Assembly (NCBI GenBank): GCA_964526785.1
Contig: CAZGMJ010000010.1
Coordinates: forward strand, 1-64,000
From: CAZGMJ01 sp964526785
GTDB lineage: Bacteria; Planctomycetota; Phycisphaerae; Sedimentisphaerales; Anaerobacaceae
DNA length: 64,000 nt
Reading direction: 5' to 3'
Below the pieces are notes generated by a model that ran no database searches, was not told where the DNA came from, and saw only the letters and a list, made by a program, of their open reading frames with translations. This document shows positions 25,395 to 34,592 of this stretch, in pieces (the first letter of the stretch is position 1; each line of letters starts with the position of its first letter). Both the position numbers and the translations under genes were made by a program.

Positions 25395-25659
25395 CAGCGT
25401 ATCCTTTCAACCGTGATGTTGTTATGCTGAGCAAGAGCAGACGTCAAGATACGGGAATTTTATCAAGGAAGCTACGGCGAACACAAGGCTCGGTGGGGAA
25501 TTTCGCAAAAGATACGTGGTATTGGTGCTATTTGTATACGGGGTAGGACAACAAGGATTCACGCCCGCGGCGACATCTTGCCGAGTTTTATGGGAATAGA
25601 GCGCATTCGGCCGCAGTGGTCGGATGTTGCAGTCGCAATGAAAAGACGAGGAGATCATT

Positions 25660-26682
25660 ATGCGTTATGTTGTGTTGGTGGTGATGGCTGTTGCAGTGTG
25701 TTCGACGGGGCGGGCAGACTCGGTTCTGTTTGTCAACGGCGATCAGCTTACGGGGAAGATTCAGCGACTTGTCGGCGGGAAGTTGGTGTTTGAGTCGGAT
25801 CTGGCGGGTACAGTGACCGTGGATATGGCGAATGTCAAAGCGCTGGCGAGCGACGAACCGGTGGAGTTGCATTTGGAGGATGGCAGTATTCTCAAGCAGC
25901 AGATTATCGGCGGTGACCGGGGAAAGCTGGCTCTGGCCGCCGGTGGAGCGACTCCGAAGATGGAACTGGCCGTTGATAATCTGGCGGCGATCAATCCGCC
26001 GCCGAAACCCGTTCCCAAATGGCAGGGCAATCTTTCGGCCGGAATTACATCGACGCACGGCAATACGACTACGGAGAGCATTAACGGGAGCGTTGCGCTG
26101 TCGAAAAGGACGGAAAAGGATCGGACGACGATCAGCGGTGATTACGGCAGGGCGACGCAGGAGGACCCCGATACGGGTAAGGACAAGACGACGGAAGACT
26201 GGTGGAAGACGCGGGGAAAATATGACTACTTCTTCAGCGAGAAGTTCTACAGCTATCTGGACGGGCGCTACGAAACGGACAAGATTGCGGAGCTGGATCG
26301 GCGCGTGATTGTCGGTGGCGGTGGCGGTTATCAGTGGATTGAGTCCGAGGAGATGAACTTTTCGACGGAAGCCGGTATGGCCTCGCTCTATGAAAAGTTC
26401 GAGAATCAGACGGACAGCAATACCGAGCTTTCGGTGCAGATGGGATACCACTTCGATCGCAAGCTGTCGGACTCGCTGAAGTTTGTGCACGATTTGACGT
26501 ACTATCCGAGTACGGAGAAGTTTTCCGACTACTTCCTGACTTCAAGCGCGGAGGTGCGAGCGAGTTTCGAGAACGACATGTTCACGAACTTCAAGGTGTT
26601 GTTCGATTACGATGCGACGCCCGCACGGGGCCAGTCGAGCACGGATACGAAATACATCTGGGGGATAGGCTGGGAGTTCTGA
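25660..26682 (+). CDS. DUF481-family outer-membrane beta-barrel protein
   Basis: 340 residues with GAGGAGAT before the start and signal peptide MRYVVLVVMAVAVCSTGRA. The first 110 residues form a small beta domain (VLFVNGDQLTGKIQRLVGGK and two similar repeats). From about residue 125 alternating-residue strands typical of DUF481 follow, beginning WQGNLSAGITSTHGNTTTES and ending in GIGWEF with terminal aromatic Phe, the standard outer-membrane barrel ending. Function in the family is unknown, probably salt-induced or structural. It converges with the diadenylate-cyclase gene. Confidence 0.88.
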   Translation: MRYVVLVVMAVAVCSTGRADSVLFVNGDQLTGKIQRLVGGKLVFESDLAGTVTVDMANVKALASDEPVELHLEDGSILKQQIIGGDRGKLALAAGGATPKMELAVDNLAAINPPPKPVPKWQGNLSAGITSTHGNTTTESINGSVALSKRTEKDRTTISGDYGRATQEDPDTGKDKTTEDWWKTRGKYDYFFSEKFYSYLDGRYETDKIAELDRRVIVGGGGGYQWIESEEMNFSTEAGMASLYEKFENQTDSNTELSVQMGYHFDRKLSDSLKFVHDLTYYPSTEKFSDYFLTSSAEVRASFENDMFTNFKVLFDYDATPARGQSSTDTKYIWGIGWEF

Positions 26683-26799
26683 TTCGGCTCCGGCGGCCCA
26701 GGCCTTACGGCCGGACAAGCGAGCGGTGGGCATCCGAAGAACAACCCTTGAAGATTGTGGCTTGCAGTGCGGTCGGGCGCGTCCGAGACGCCTGGGAGC

Positions 26800-27393
26800 T
26801 TACTGGTCCTTGCTGACGACGGTTACCTGATCTTCCGTGCGGGTGGAGTAGGGGCCGGTCAGGTGGAGGCTGTAGTTCTTGAGCATCCAGAGTTCGGGTA
26901 TGATCTCGCCGACGACTTCTCCGTCGTCGAACACCCGGACGATGGCGCTTTCCGAGACGACGACGGCGACCGCGTCGGTCTGTTTGGTGATGGAGGCGGC
27001 GGCCATGTGGCGGCTGCCCAGGCCGAGTGGTTGGGCGATGCCTTCGGCTGAGGCATTGAGATAGCGGCAGGCGGAGAGAAATATGCCCGAATTATCCACG
27101 ACGAATGCGCCGTCGAGTTGTGCCAGTTCCTTGACGGTCTCGCGGACGTCGGAATTTTCGATATGCTTCATTTCGAGCGGGTGATGCCAGAGGGGATCGA
27201 GGATCAGGCATCGCGAGTTGCGCAGGACGTTCTCGGAGTCGCCGACGACGAAAATGGTGCCGATCTTCTTGCCCTCGCGGCCTTCGCGTGCAATCTCGAT
27301 AGCCAGCACGATCACATGTTCGAGCGTTTGGAGGTTGACATGCCTCTGGGCGGTGCAGATGCCTTCCAGGCTGTGAATCGGTGTTCTGCCCAT
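26800..27393 (-). CDS. Diadenylate cyclase-type protein (DisA_N/DacZ-like)
   Basis: 197 residues. Start ATG 27393 is chosen because a strong promoter overlaps the longer in-frame start at 27438. The C-terminal 130 residues are a DAC domain: DGA at 94-96 (LAQLDGAFVVD) and the RHR-type motif as SRHMAA at 127-132, followed by ASITKQTDAVAVVVSES. The second Arg of RHR is Met here, as in archaeal-type DisA_N proteins. The N-terminal part (IEIAREGREGKKIGTIFVVGD) belongs to the same stand-alone form. There is no membrane segment and no DisA DNA-binding domain. Expected reaction: two ATP to c-di-AMP, in the cytoplasm. Confidence 0.82.
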   Translation of the reverse strand: MGRTPIHSLEGICTAQRHVNLQTLEHVIVLAIEIAREGREGKKIGTIFVVGDSENVLRNSRCLILDPLWHHPLEMKHIENSDVRETVKELAQLDGAFVVDNSGIFLSACRYLNASAEGIAQPLGLGSRHMAAASITKQTDAVAVVVSESAIVRVFDDGEVVGEIIPELWMLKNYSLHLTGPYSTRTEDQVTVVSKDQ

Positions 27394-27436
27394 ATTCCTG
27401 TTCCGGTGTAGTATTCTTCTTTCAGAGTGTTGGCAC

Positions 27437-27465
27437 ATTATACGAGTGAAGGGACAATGTGCAAA
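27437..27465 (-). promoter_or_regulatory. Promoter of the diadenylate cyclase gene
   Basis: Minus strand: TTTGCA, 17 bases, perfect TATAAT. The -10 box overlaps the alternative start codon at 27438, so translation must begin further in, at 27393, with a leader of about 37 bases. Confidence 0.6.
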
Positions 27466-27604
27466 GGCTCATTTATGAGAAAAGCAAGTGGATTATGACG
27501 AGATTGTAGTGGGAGAAAGGTGCGGGCATTGATCGTGCGCGTGCCGCCGGGGAGGCGGGTATCACCGCGGCCATTCGGCCGGTATGTGTTGGAGCGTGCA
27601 CGTC

Positions 27605-27922
27605 TTATGTGTCGGCGGATTTGTCACCGGCGGGCTTGTTTGCAGCGTTGCCGGCCATCACCAATAGGACGATTCCGCCGACTCCGAAGAGGATCGCGAA
27701 GAAGCCCGCGTACTTGGTGGCGGCGGGTATTGCAGCTTTCATCTCTCCCTGCATCCCGGGCATTCCCGGCATCACACCGCCAAATGGGCTGGATTGGCGC
27801 ATCTGGTTTATTGCCTCGACTTTCTCCGCGTTATTGTGGTATCGCTCGATGGCGATGAATATGCAGACGACGCAGAGGACGAGTGCTACGATTCCGAGGA
27901 CTTTGAATTGCTGGCTATCCAT
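27605..27922 (-). CDS. Small membrane protein with two transmembrane segments
   Basis: 105 residues, not recognised. ATG 27922 has GGGAG upstream. One hydrophobic helix lies at about 8-25 (LGIVALVLCVVCIFIAI) and one near the C-terminus (YAGFFAILFGVGGIVLLVMAG). Between them is a Met/Gly/Pro-rich loop (SSPFGGVMPGMPGMQGEM). No motif suggests an activity. Confidence 0.65.
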   Translation of the reverse strand: MDSQQFKVLGIVALVLCVVCIFIAIERYHNNAEKVEAINQMRQSSPFGGVMPGMPGMQGEMKAAIPAATKYAGFFAILFGVGGIVLLVMAGNAANKPAGDKSADT

Positions 27923-28129
27923 TCCATGTCTCCCTACAACTATCAATACTACGCAGTTTGCGGCGTCTCAGTGACACTCTCGGCCGCCGACGGATACCAC
28001 ACAATGAAACAGGCGTTGGTCGATCCAAACTATGCCGCCAAATGGATTCTGCAATCGTGAAATCTTAGACGCAGGTCGGGCAGGCAGTCAAGATAAATAG
28101 TTTTTTGCCGAGCGGGCGGAATATGGATT

Positions 28130-28963
28130 CTAAAGCGGCAAATCGCGTCGTTGCCAGATGACGGCGCCGGATACGGCGGCGGCGACCAGTATTACGGCGA
28201 GAACACACATATCACTTACGGGCCAGGCGTGCTCGACGAAGATCTTGTAGCCGTTGGCGTAGTGGAACAATGTTATGGGTTTCAGGCTCCTGAGGAAGGA
28301 CCACCATTGCGAGGTCACGGCGATGAAGTAATTCGCCACCAGATAGGCGACCGCCACGCCGACCGCTGTGCCGCGGCGAGGAAAGGATGCGGCACACAGA
28401 AGTGCAATCGCACCGGCGGTACTTGCCAGCAGTCCCCCGTTGATAGCCGTCTGAAAGAATCGATAGAGCGGTACAGGTTCACCGAAATCGTTGATCGTCG
28501 TTCCGGCCACCGTCCCGAGGAACATGACGATCACCAGGGCGAACATGCCCACAAGCACCAGAAGTCCCGCACAGCCATACACCTGCAGCTTCGTTATGTG
28601 CCGGCTCAGCACCAACTCCATCGTTCCTCGCTGCACTTCACCTGCAAGCAGGCTGGCAGGAACCGCAACGGCGAAGAGCATATACAGCGTCAATACGAGC
28701 GGGTGGTTATATCCGATGGCGATCAAACCTGCGATATTGTCCACCTGAAGCCCTTCACCTCCCAGCGCGGACTTTATGAAACCCGGCATCAGATCGAGGA
28801 ACTTCAGCAGCGTTCTCACATTCTCATCGTCATGTACTATCCCGCAAACCGCAATCTGCATCAGGAAGATTACCACCGCAATGCCCACCCACATCGGCAG
28901 GATGCGCACGAGCGATAATCGGAGCAGCGGATATGGAAATGCAGGACGTGAGCGGTCGCTCAT
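28130..28963 (-). CDS. ABC-2-type transporter permease
   Basis: 277 residues with six hydrophobic spans, the first near residue 20 (LPMWVGIAVVIFLMQIAVCG) and the last near the end (CVLAVILVAAAVSGAVIW). The motif GEVQRGTMELVLSRHITKLQ after the second span is the usual cytoplasmic coupling region of ABC-2 permeases. Its start codon overlaps the stop of the ATPase gene in an ATGA, so the two are translationally coupled. It probably exports a hydrophobic substrate or acts in envelope maintenance; substrate unknown. Confidence 0.85.
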   Translation of the reverse strand: MSDRSRPAFPYPLLRLSLVRILPMWVGIAVVIFLMQIAVCGIVHDDENVRTLLKFLDLMPGFIKSALGGEGLQVDNIAGLIAIGYNHPLVLTLYMLFAVAVPASLLAGEVQRGTMELVLSRHITKLQVYGCAGLLVLVGMFALVIVMFLGTVAGTTINDFGEPVPLYRFFQTAINGGLLASTAGAIALLCAASFPRRGTAVGVAVAYLVANYFIAVTSQWWSFLRSLKPITLFHYANGYKIFVEHAWPVSDMCVLAVILVAAAVSGAVIWQRRDLPL

Positions 28964-29883
28964 CTTTCGCCTCCCTCCGGGCCGGAAGTTGAGGGCCTTC
29001 TGTAATACTGAATGAATGCATCTTCGAGCGACGTCTCCGGCGTGGTGATACGCTCAACGTGGAACTGCGCGAGCCACTTTAAGAGAGCATCACACTGGCC
29101 CTGATATGCGACGTGCAGCATGCCAGGCTTCTGCTCGACCACGCGAACCGCCCTGAGCCGATCGAGCGGAACCTGCGGGAGGGCCGCCGGGTCGGTGAAC
29201 CAGACTTTCAGCCTGCGCTGGCCCTGCTGGACGATCTTCGAGATCGGCGCCAGTTCAACCAGCCTGCCCTGACGAAGTATCGCCGCCCGGGCGCAAACCG
29301 CCGCTACTTCACTCAAATCGTGTGACGAAAGCAGAACCGTCGCGCCGTCCTCGGCTGCTTCACGAATCAAATCCAGCACGGTCTGCCGAATCAATGGATC
29401 AAGCCCGATGGTCGGCTCGTCCAAGATCAGCACTTCCGGCTCATGTTGAAGCGCATACACTACGCCCACCTTCTGGCGATTGCCTTTCGACAGCTCGCGG
29501 ACCCGGCGATCGAGATCCAGATCGAGCCTTTCGGCCAGTATCTCCCGCCGCTTTTTCGTTCCGTCGCCGTTACCCAGGGCGGCCAGAATACTCAGCGATC
29601 GCCTCGCCTTCAGCCAGGGCCATATTCGAAATTCACCCGGCAGATAGCCAATGCGCGTATGGCAGGTTGCCCGACCGGCACGAACCTCCCTGTCAAACAC
29701 TTGCACTCGACCACTCGTCGGCTTGAGTAGTCCCATGGCGCAGCGGATCGTCGTTGTCTTGCCCGAGCCGTTGGGGCCAAGGTAGCCGAATATCTCGCCG
29801 CGTTCGACCGCAAATGTGACATCGTCGATGCCGACAACCGAGCCGTAGTGTTTTGTCAGTGATTGTACTTCGAGTACATGCAT
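28960..29883 (-). CDS. ABC transporter ATP-binding protein
   Basis: 307 residues. Walker A GPNGSGKTTT at about 37-46, signature LSKGNRQKVG, Walker B VLILDEP, then the switch His in LLSSHDLSE. The C-terminal 80 residues are the regulatory extension common in CcmA/NatA-type ATPases of ABC-2 exporters. ATG 29883 is preferred over the in-frame ATG at 29889 because ACGGA is then spaced 6 bases away. It pairs with the permease overlapping its end. Confidence 0.92.
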   Translation of the reverse strand: MHVLEVQSLTKHYGSVVGIDDVTFAVERGEIFGYLGPNGSGKTTTIRCAMGLLKPTSGRVQVFDREVRAGRATCHTRIGYLPGEFRIWPWLKARRSLSILAALGNGDGTKKRREILAERLDLDLDRRVRELSKGNRQKVGVVYALQHEPEVLILDEPTIGLDPLIRQTVLDLIREAAEDGATVLLSSHDLSEVAAVCARAAILRQGRLVELAPISKIVQQGQRRLKVWFTDPAALPQVPLDRLRAVRVVEQKPGMLHVAYQGQCDALLKWLAQFHVERITTPETSLEDAFIQYYRRPSTSGPEGGER

Positions 29884-29889
29884 AAGCAT

Positions 29890-30480
29890 TCCGTTACATA
29901 TAGTCGCTGATTCTGCACGAGAGGTTCACTTTCTGTCCAGCAATAATAAACCAGGCAGTGATTACCGGCGAGTTGGATTGCCTTAGGACTGCTCCCGCTG
30001 CGATGACCGCGGCGCGTGTGTTCTTGTGGCCTCGAAACAGGCGACAGAGCGACTCCCGCCCTGTCTGTCAATTGCGAATCCCTCGAACTGAGCGGCGAGA
30101 TTGCCCACTTTGAAGAAGGGTCGGCTGAAATAGCCCCGTCGTACGCCAAAGTGTTCGACGAAGAAGTCCGAGCGCCTGCTGTCGCCTTTGACATAGCCGC
30201 AGGCAATGAGCTTTCCATCCGTGCACAGTACCCTCCTGATTTGGGCAATTGCCCGCTGCAGACCAATCTTCACTCCTACGATCATTCAGAGAACCACAGC
30301 GCAATCGGAAACGAGGCGATCCACGACAGATGGTGATTCCAGAGCCATCCTTCTGTCGTTTCGGAGATATGGCCGGACCATGCCATCTATTCCTTCTATT
30401 CGCAAGGCGACGGCCTACTGATCCGCGGCCACGTGGGATAAAACCGGTATCTCACGATTTCAGGATCTTCAGTGCCAAAT
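29890..30480. other. Intergenic region with gene remnant
   Basis: 590 bases between the ABC operon and the FAD oxidoreductase. It holds the methyltransferase fragment listed separately, and otherwise no convincing gene. Confidence 0.5.
29983..30285 (-). pseudogene. C-terminal remnant of a SAM-dependent methyltransferase
   Basis: About 75 residues read like the second half of a class I methyltransferase: AIAQIRRVLCTDGKLIACGY (the strand after motif III), then VKGDSRRSDFFVEHFGVRRG, YFSRPFF and a C-terminal GSRSVACFEATR. The SAM-binding first half is absent. Upstream the frame meets a TGA directly before the ATG at 30285, and neither of the other two frames clearly restores it. There is no ribosome site. 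It is best read as a decayed gene. Family placement is by remembered pattern. Confidence 0.5.
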
Positions 30481-31944
30481 TCAACTTTCGAAATAGACGC
30501 CATCGCGTTCGAGGCGGGCCCGCAGATCGGCATACTTGAGTTCGCGGGTGCCGCAGTTCTTCTTTGCGCACATCGCGGCGGCGGTTCCGGCGGCCTGGCC
30601 CTGCCCGAAGCAGCAGACGGTGTTTCGCGTGGACATGTGCGCTCGGTGATCCGAGGTAATCATCATGCCTGCGGCCAGGAGGTTTTCGATGCCGGCAACA
30701 CACAGGGCCCGGTAGGGCAAGCCGTACGTGCCGCCGTTCTTGATCTGCAGACGCGGGGCGGAGTCATGAAAGCCGTAGACCATCACTTCGTCGTCGAAAT
30801 GTCGTGCTTCGATGACGTCTTCGTGTTTGATGTCGTAGTCGCATTTGATCAGCCGGCCGCGACGGATGCACAGCTTGGGGCTGGTCCGGGCGATCAGTGC
30901 CTTCTCGCAGCCCGGGACATACTTGCGGAACAACTCCATCGCCCTGAACTGGCGCTGTCTGAGTTCCAGTTCGGCTTTGGCCACGGCGTCGCGGTCGGTC
31001 GGGCTGACGGGCATCTTGAAGTTCAGCTTGATGAACATGAAGTAGTTGTCGTGCACGGTGGTCGTTACCATGGACATGCCGATTTTTCGCGCTTCTTCGT
31101 GAAAATCGCCGGGGACGCGGGCCAGCGAGCCCTGGATACGGATGATCTGGTCGTCTTTGTCGCTGCGCCGGCCATGCGCGAGTTGCGTCACGGCGTTGTG
31201 TTTGTTGAGATAATCATAGAGCTTGTCCACGCTAACGTTTGCCAGGCCCACGCTGTTGACGACGGGGTAGTCGTTGGGCTCGGTGAATACCGCGCCGGCG
31301 TAGGCGCAAAGGTCGCCATAAGCGGTGCAGTCGATGAACGATTTGGCGTAGAACGCTTCGCGTCCCGATCGGCTTTCGACAATAGCGCCCTGCAAGCGGG
31401 ATCCCTTGCGAATGGCCCCGGCCACAAGCGTATTGACGAAGACGTGCACGCCTGATTCGACGAGCATCTCGAACGTCGCCAGTTTGTACAGTTCGGTGTC
31501 GACGCACGTGCAGACCGAGTCGTAGCCGTAGCCTTTGGACATCTCGCCGTGGCCGCCGGTACCGCCGATCTTCCAGAGGCGGTCGATGATTTCCTGGGCG
31601 ATGCCTTTGACGACCTGGCGCCTGGGGACGTTGAATTCCTTCCAGAGATTGAAGAAACTGTGCAGCGCCGTTCCGCCTTCGGTGACGGTTCCGCCCGGAT
31701 AGCCTTTGACTTCGATCAGGGCGGTTTTCGCGCCGGTTCGTGCGGCAGCGAGAGCCGCCACAACGCCCGCCGTCCCGGCGCCGGCGACGATGACGTCAAA
31801 CTTGCGGATCGGGAGCTTTTTGGCCTGCTCCAGATAGTATTCGCCGCTAACCTCCGCTGCACCTGCGGAGCTATCCGTTACCAACCCTGCCTGACTGCCA
31901 AGGCCAATCGCCAGCATGCTCTTGTTGAAATCTCTTCGTTTCAT
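30481..31944 (-). CDS. Exported FAD-dependent oxidoreductase
   Basis: 487 residues, AAGGAGATGAG before ATG 31944. The N-terminus MKRRDFNKSMLAIGLGSQAG is twin-arginine-like. FAD binding shows as FDVIVAGAGTAGVVAALAAARTG at about 50-72, then GGTVTEGGTALHSF. The C-terminus has the family's GIENLLAAGMMITSDHRA and GQGQAAGTAAAM. This is the FAD_oxidored (PF12831-like) group abundant in planctomycetes and Bacteroidetes polysaccharide regions. It probably oxidises a sugar-derived substrate outside the cytoplasm. It lies 21 bases after the sulfatase gene, so it is the second gene of that operon. Confidence 0.88.
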   Translation of the reverse strand: MKRRDFNKSMLAIGLGSQAGLVTDSSAGAAEVSGEYYLEQAKKLPIRKFDVIVAGAGTAGVVAALAAARTGAKTALIEVKGYPGGTVTEGGTALHSFFNLWKEFNVPRRQVVKGIAQEIIDRLWKIGGTGGHGEMSKGYGYDSVCTCVDTELYKLATFEMLVESGVHVFVNTLVAGAIRKGSRLQGAIVESRSGREAFYAKSFIDCTAYGDLCAYAGAVFTEPNDYPVVNSVGLANVSVDKLYDYLNKHNAVTQLAHGRRSDKDDQIIRIQGSLARVPGDFHEEARKIGMSMVTTTVHDNYFMFIKLNFKMPVSPTDRDAVAKAELELRQRQFRAMELFRKYVPGCEKALIARTSPKLCIRRGRLIKCDYDIKHEDVIEARHFDDEVMVYGFHDSAPRLQIKNGGTYGLPYRALCVAGIENLLAAGMMITSDHRAHMSTRNTVCCFGQGQAAGTAAAMCAKKNCGTRELKYADLRARLERDGVYFES

Positions 31945-31965
31945 CTCATCTCCTTGTGGTATAGA

Positions 31966-33414
31966 TCAATGATAATCCTCGCCGTTGAGGCTTCGGACCA
32001 CGGACTGCTGCCAGCGGGCGAGCTGTGCCTTCATGGACTCGGCCCGGTCGGTGTGCTGCTTCAATACATCCGTTTGCTCTTTGGGATCCTCGGCCAGATT
32101 GTACAGTTCGAAGTTGACTTTGTCCTTCTTCTCAATTCGGTGGAGCTTCCAGGGCCAGTCGAGCCAGGCGGCATGGCCGGGGAAGGTGTCGAGCGGGTAC
32201 TTTTTTGTGATGGTTCCTGCATCGAGACGCAGGCGGAAGACGTTGTCCACGTCTTTACCCTGCTGCTGGGCTTTGAGCAGCGATTCCATCCACTGCTTGC
32301 TGGGCGTGCGAATACCGCCGATGGGATAGTCCCAGAAGCCCATGGGTTCGGGGCGGGATTTCATTCGGCCGTCGAGCAGCGGAACCAGGCTGACGCCGTC
32401 GAGCGGCGGCTGATATTGCATTTGGATTCCTGCAATGTCGAGCAGGGTCGGGTATATGTCGCATGTATTGCAAGGGACATCGGTTTGGGCCGGCGCGGAC
32501 AGCTTTGCGGGCCACTCCAGAATTGCGGGCACGCGAAGTCCGCCTTCGTATACACTGCCTTTGTTGGCGCGCCCGCCTGTCGATCCGACGCCGGGCAGGC
32601 CGCCGTTGTCACTGCAGTACCAGAGGATTGTGTTGTCCTTAATGCCGAGGTCGTGCAGTGCGTTGCGCAGTTTTCCGAAGGCGCGGTCCATGCCGGTGAT
32701 CTCGCCGTAGAAATGTTGGAGTCTCTTGTTCTGCTCTTCATAAAGCATCCGGTCCCGCTCGACAGCCTGGTGCGGTCCGTGCGGGGAGCCGAACCAGACG
32801 ACGGCCAGGAAGGGTTGATCCGATTTGCTGTGTTTGCGGATGAATTCGATCGCGGCGTCGGCCGTGACCATCGAGCTTTCGCCTTCTGTTTTCACAGCTT
32901 TGCCTTCCCGGCTAAGGATAGGATCGTTGTCGAAGAAATTCGGCGCTGAGAGCCATTCGTCGAAACCGCTGGCACCCGGATTTACCGGGCTGCCTTTGCA
33001 GACCGAGCCGAGGTGCCATTTGCCGAAATGGCCGGTGACGTAACCCGCCTTTTTCATCGCCTCGGCTACGGTGATTTCCTGCGGGCGGAGCGTGTGGCCC
33101 CACTTGAAGCAGCCGAAGCGATTGGGGTGACGGCCGGTAATAACGCTGCCGCGCGTCGGCGAGCAGACCGGTGCCGCGGCGTAGAAACGGTCGAATCGCA
33201 GGGCCTCGCGCGCCATGGCGTCGAAATTGGGGGTCTTGAGAACCGAGTGGCCGTTGTAGGCCATATCACCCCAGCCCTGATCGTCGGCCATACAGAGGAC
33301 GATGTTGGGTTTGCCGTGCGAAGCTGCCGCACAGAACGTGCCAAGGCCCTTTGCTGCTGCAAGGCAAAAGCCTGCTCCTGCGGCTTTGAGAAATGTGCGA
33401 CGCGTAGTCTTCAT
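31966..33414 (-). CDS. Type I sulfatase (Tat-exported), second copy
   Basis: 482 residues. ATG 33414 has AAGGAGG and begins a twin-arginine-like signal (MKTTRRTFLKAAGAGFCLAA). Formylglycine motif CSPTR with Cys84; metal-site block NIVLCMADDQGWGD at 37-50; HFGKWHLGS and WCSDNGGLPG further on, as in arylsulfatase A-type enzymes. It differs clearly from the sulfatase at 4980, so it should take another sulfate ester. First gene of an operon with the FAD oxidoreductase. Confidence 0.93.
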   Translation of the reverse strand: MKTTRRTFLKAAGAGFCLAAAKGLGTFCAAASHGKPNIVLCMADDQGWGDMAYNGHSVLKTPNFDAMAREALRFDRFYAAAPVCSPTRGSVITGRHPNRFGCFKWGHTLRPQEITVAEAMKKAGYVTGHFGKWHLGSVCKGSPVNPGASGFDEWLSAPNFFDNDPILSREGKAVKTEGESSMVTADAAIEFIRKHSKSDQPFLAVVWFGSPHGPHQAVERDRMLYEEQNKRLQHFYGEITGMDRAFGKLRNALHDLGIKDNTILWYCSDNGGLPGVGSTGGRANKGSVYEGGLRVPAILEWPAKLSAPAQTDVPCNTCDIYPTLLDIAGIQMQYQPPLDGVSLVPLLDGRMKSRPEPMGFWDYPIGGIRTPSKQWMESLLKAQQQGKDVDNVFRLRLDAGTITKKYPLDTFPGHAAWLDWPWKLHRIEKKDKVNFELYNLAEDPKEQTDVLKQHTDRAESMKAQLARWQQSVVRSLNGEDYH

Positions 33415-33668
33415 AACTGCCTCCTTCCAGGCCGGCCGGCCCGCGTTGTTTCGGATATACTCAGGATTGACAGTATAAAGTCTGCCGAGCGTCCGCACAA
33501 GAGGCGGCAGAAGCTATGCAGAGACGAAGATATGAGTGATTACCGACACCGCTTGCGGGCGCCGCTTCTGGCGGAACGGTCCGATGCAGAAGGCTGTCGT
33601 GGTATGCGAGCGCGAATATCTGCCGCCAGCGAAATCGCAGAGCGTACAGCCTGCATGATACACTGCCG

Positions 33669-34418
33669 CTATTGTTCGGGCGTGAAGCAGCAATAGCCGA
33701 TCTTGTCGCACTCTTCCTTGAGTTTCTGCCACACTTTCGGATCGTCCACGACCTGCAGTGCGGTGGGATAGAGAATGTTGTTTTCCTTGAAAATGTGATC
33801 GCGGAGTGAGGGAACGATGAAGGCGGTTGTTTGGTTCAGCCTGGTCTTGAAATCTGCGAACTCCATCTGCGGGACGCCCTCGGCCAGTTCCTTCAATTGC
33901 TGCTTCTGCTTTCTAAGTTGCGTGTGTTCATCTCGCATGATGGCGGGCGGTCCGTGAACGCCTCGGGATTCCATTTCGGGAAACAGAATCTCTTCCTCGC
34001 GCTGGTGGTGAAGCTCGGCCTCGGCGAGGTGTGCGGCGATATGCTTGAGTTTGGCAAAGGACTCGGCGTTCGGATCGTACTCGGTCATATTCTGAACGGC
34101 ATGATTCACGTCGTCGAGCATATCGAGAAACTGCAGGATCATGTCGTGTTCGCTGACCAGCGTAGAGACGACGTGCCCCGGAGGCAGTTCGGCTTTCATC
34201 TTCTCGGCCTGATCAGCGAGCAGTTCCATATGAACTTCGCACAACTTCTGCATATCCTCCGGCTGCAGACCCTCATCGATCAGGTTTTGTTCTGCAATAG
34301 CGATTTCTTTGGCGTCGATAGAGGAGAGAAACGCCCTGGCTTCGGCTCTGACCTTCTCGGGATCCTCGCCGGTATTAAGGCGCTTGAGCAGCGTTGTGAG
34401 TTGTTGGCTCTTATCCAT
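33669..34418 (-). CDS. DUF438/hemerythrin-like protein
   Basis: 249 residues. ATG 34418 has an AAGGGGGTG site 6 bases ahead; a GTG at 34427 is the alternative. An N-terminal helical DUF438-like part (about 1-75, LKRLNTGEDPEKVRAEARAF) precedes a hemerythrin HHE domain. The iron-ligand pattern is visible: HDMILQFLD, AHLAEAELHHQREEEILFPEM, MRDEHTQLR, DHIFKENNILYP. It probably binds a di-iron site for O2 or NO sensing or stress repair. It lies downstream of, and in the same direction as, the superoxide reductase gene. Confidence 0.88.
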   Translation of the reverse strand: MDKSQQLTTLLKRLNTGEDPEKVRAEARAFLSSIDAKEIAIAEQNLIDEGLQPEDMQKLCEVHMELLADQAEKMKAELPPGHVVSTLVSEHDMILQFLDMLDDVNHAVQNMTEYDPNAESFAKLKHIAAHLAEAELHHQREEEILFPEMESRGVHGPPAIMRDEHTQLRKQKQQLKELAEGVPQMEFADFKTRLNQTTAFIVPSLRDHIFKENNILYPTALQVVDDPKVWQKLKEECDKIGYCCFTPEQ

Positions 34419-34592
34419 AATCTTCACCCCCTTATCACAATGCGCATGCCGCGCAGCATCTTTCCGTGTCGGCCGTGATGCCTGAGGCGGTTATGGCGCC
34501 AGGCATCGTTACGCGAGGCCGACGTGGCTTTGGGAACATACCGGCTCCGATCTTTAGTGCCGACATGCCCAGTATCGCGGCACAGGAAATTA

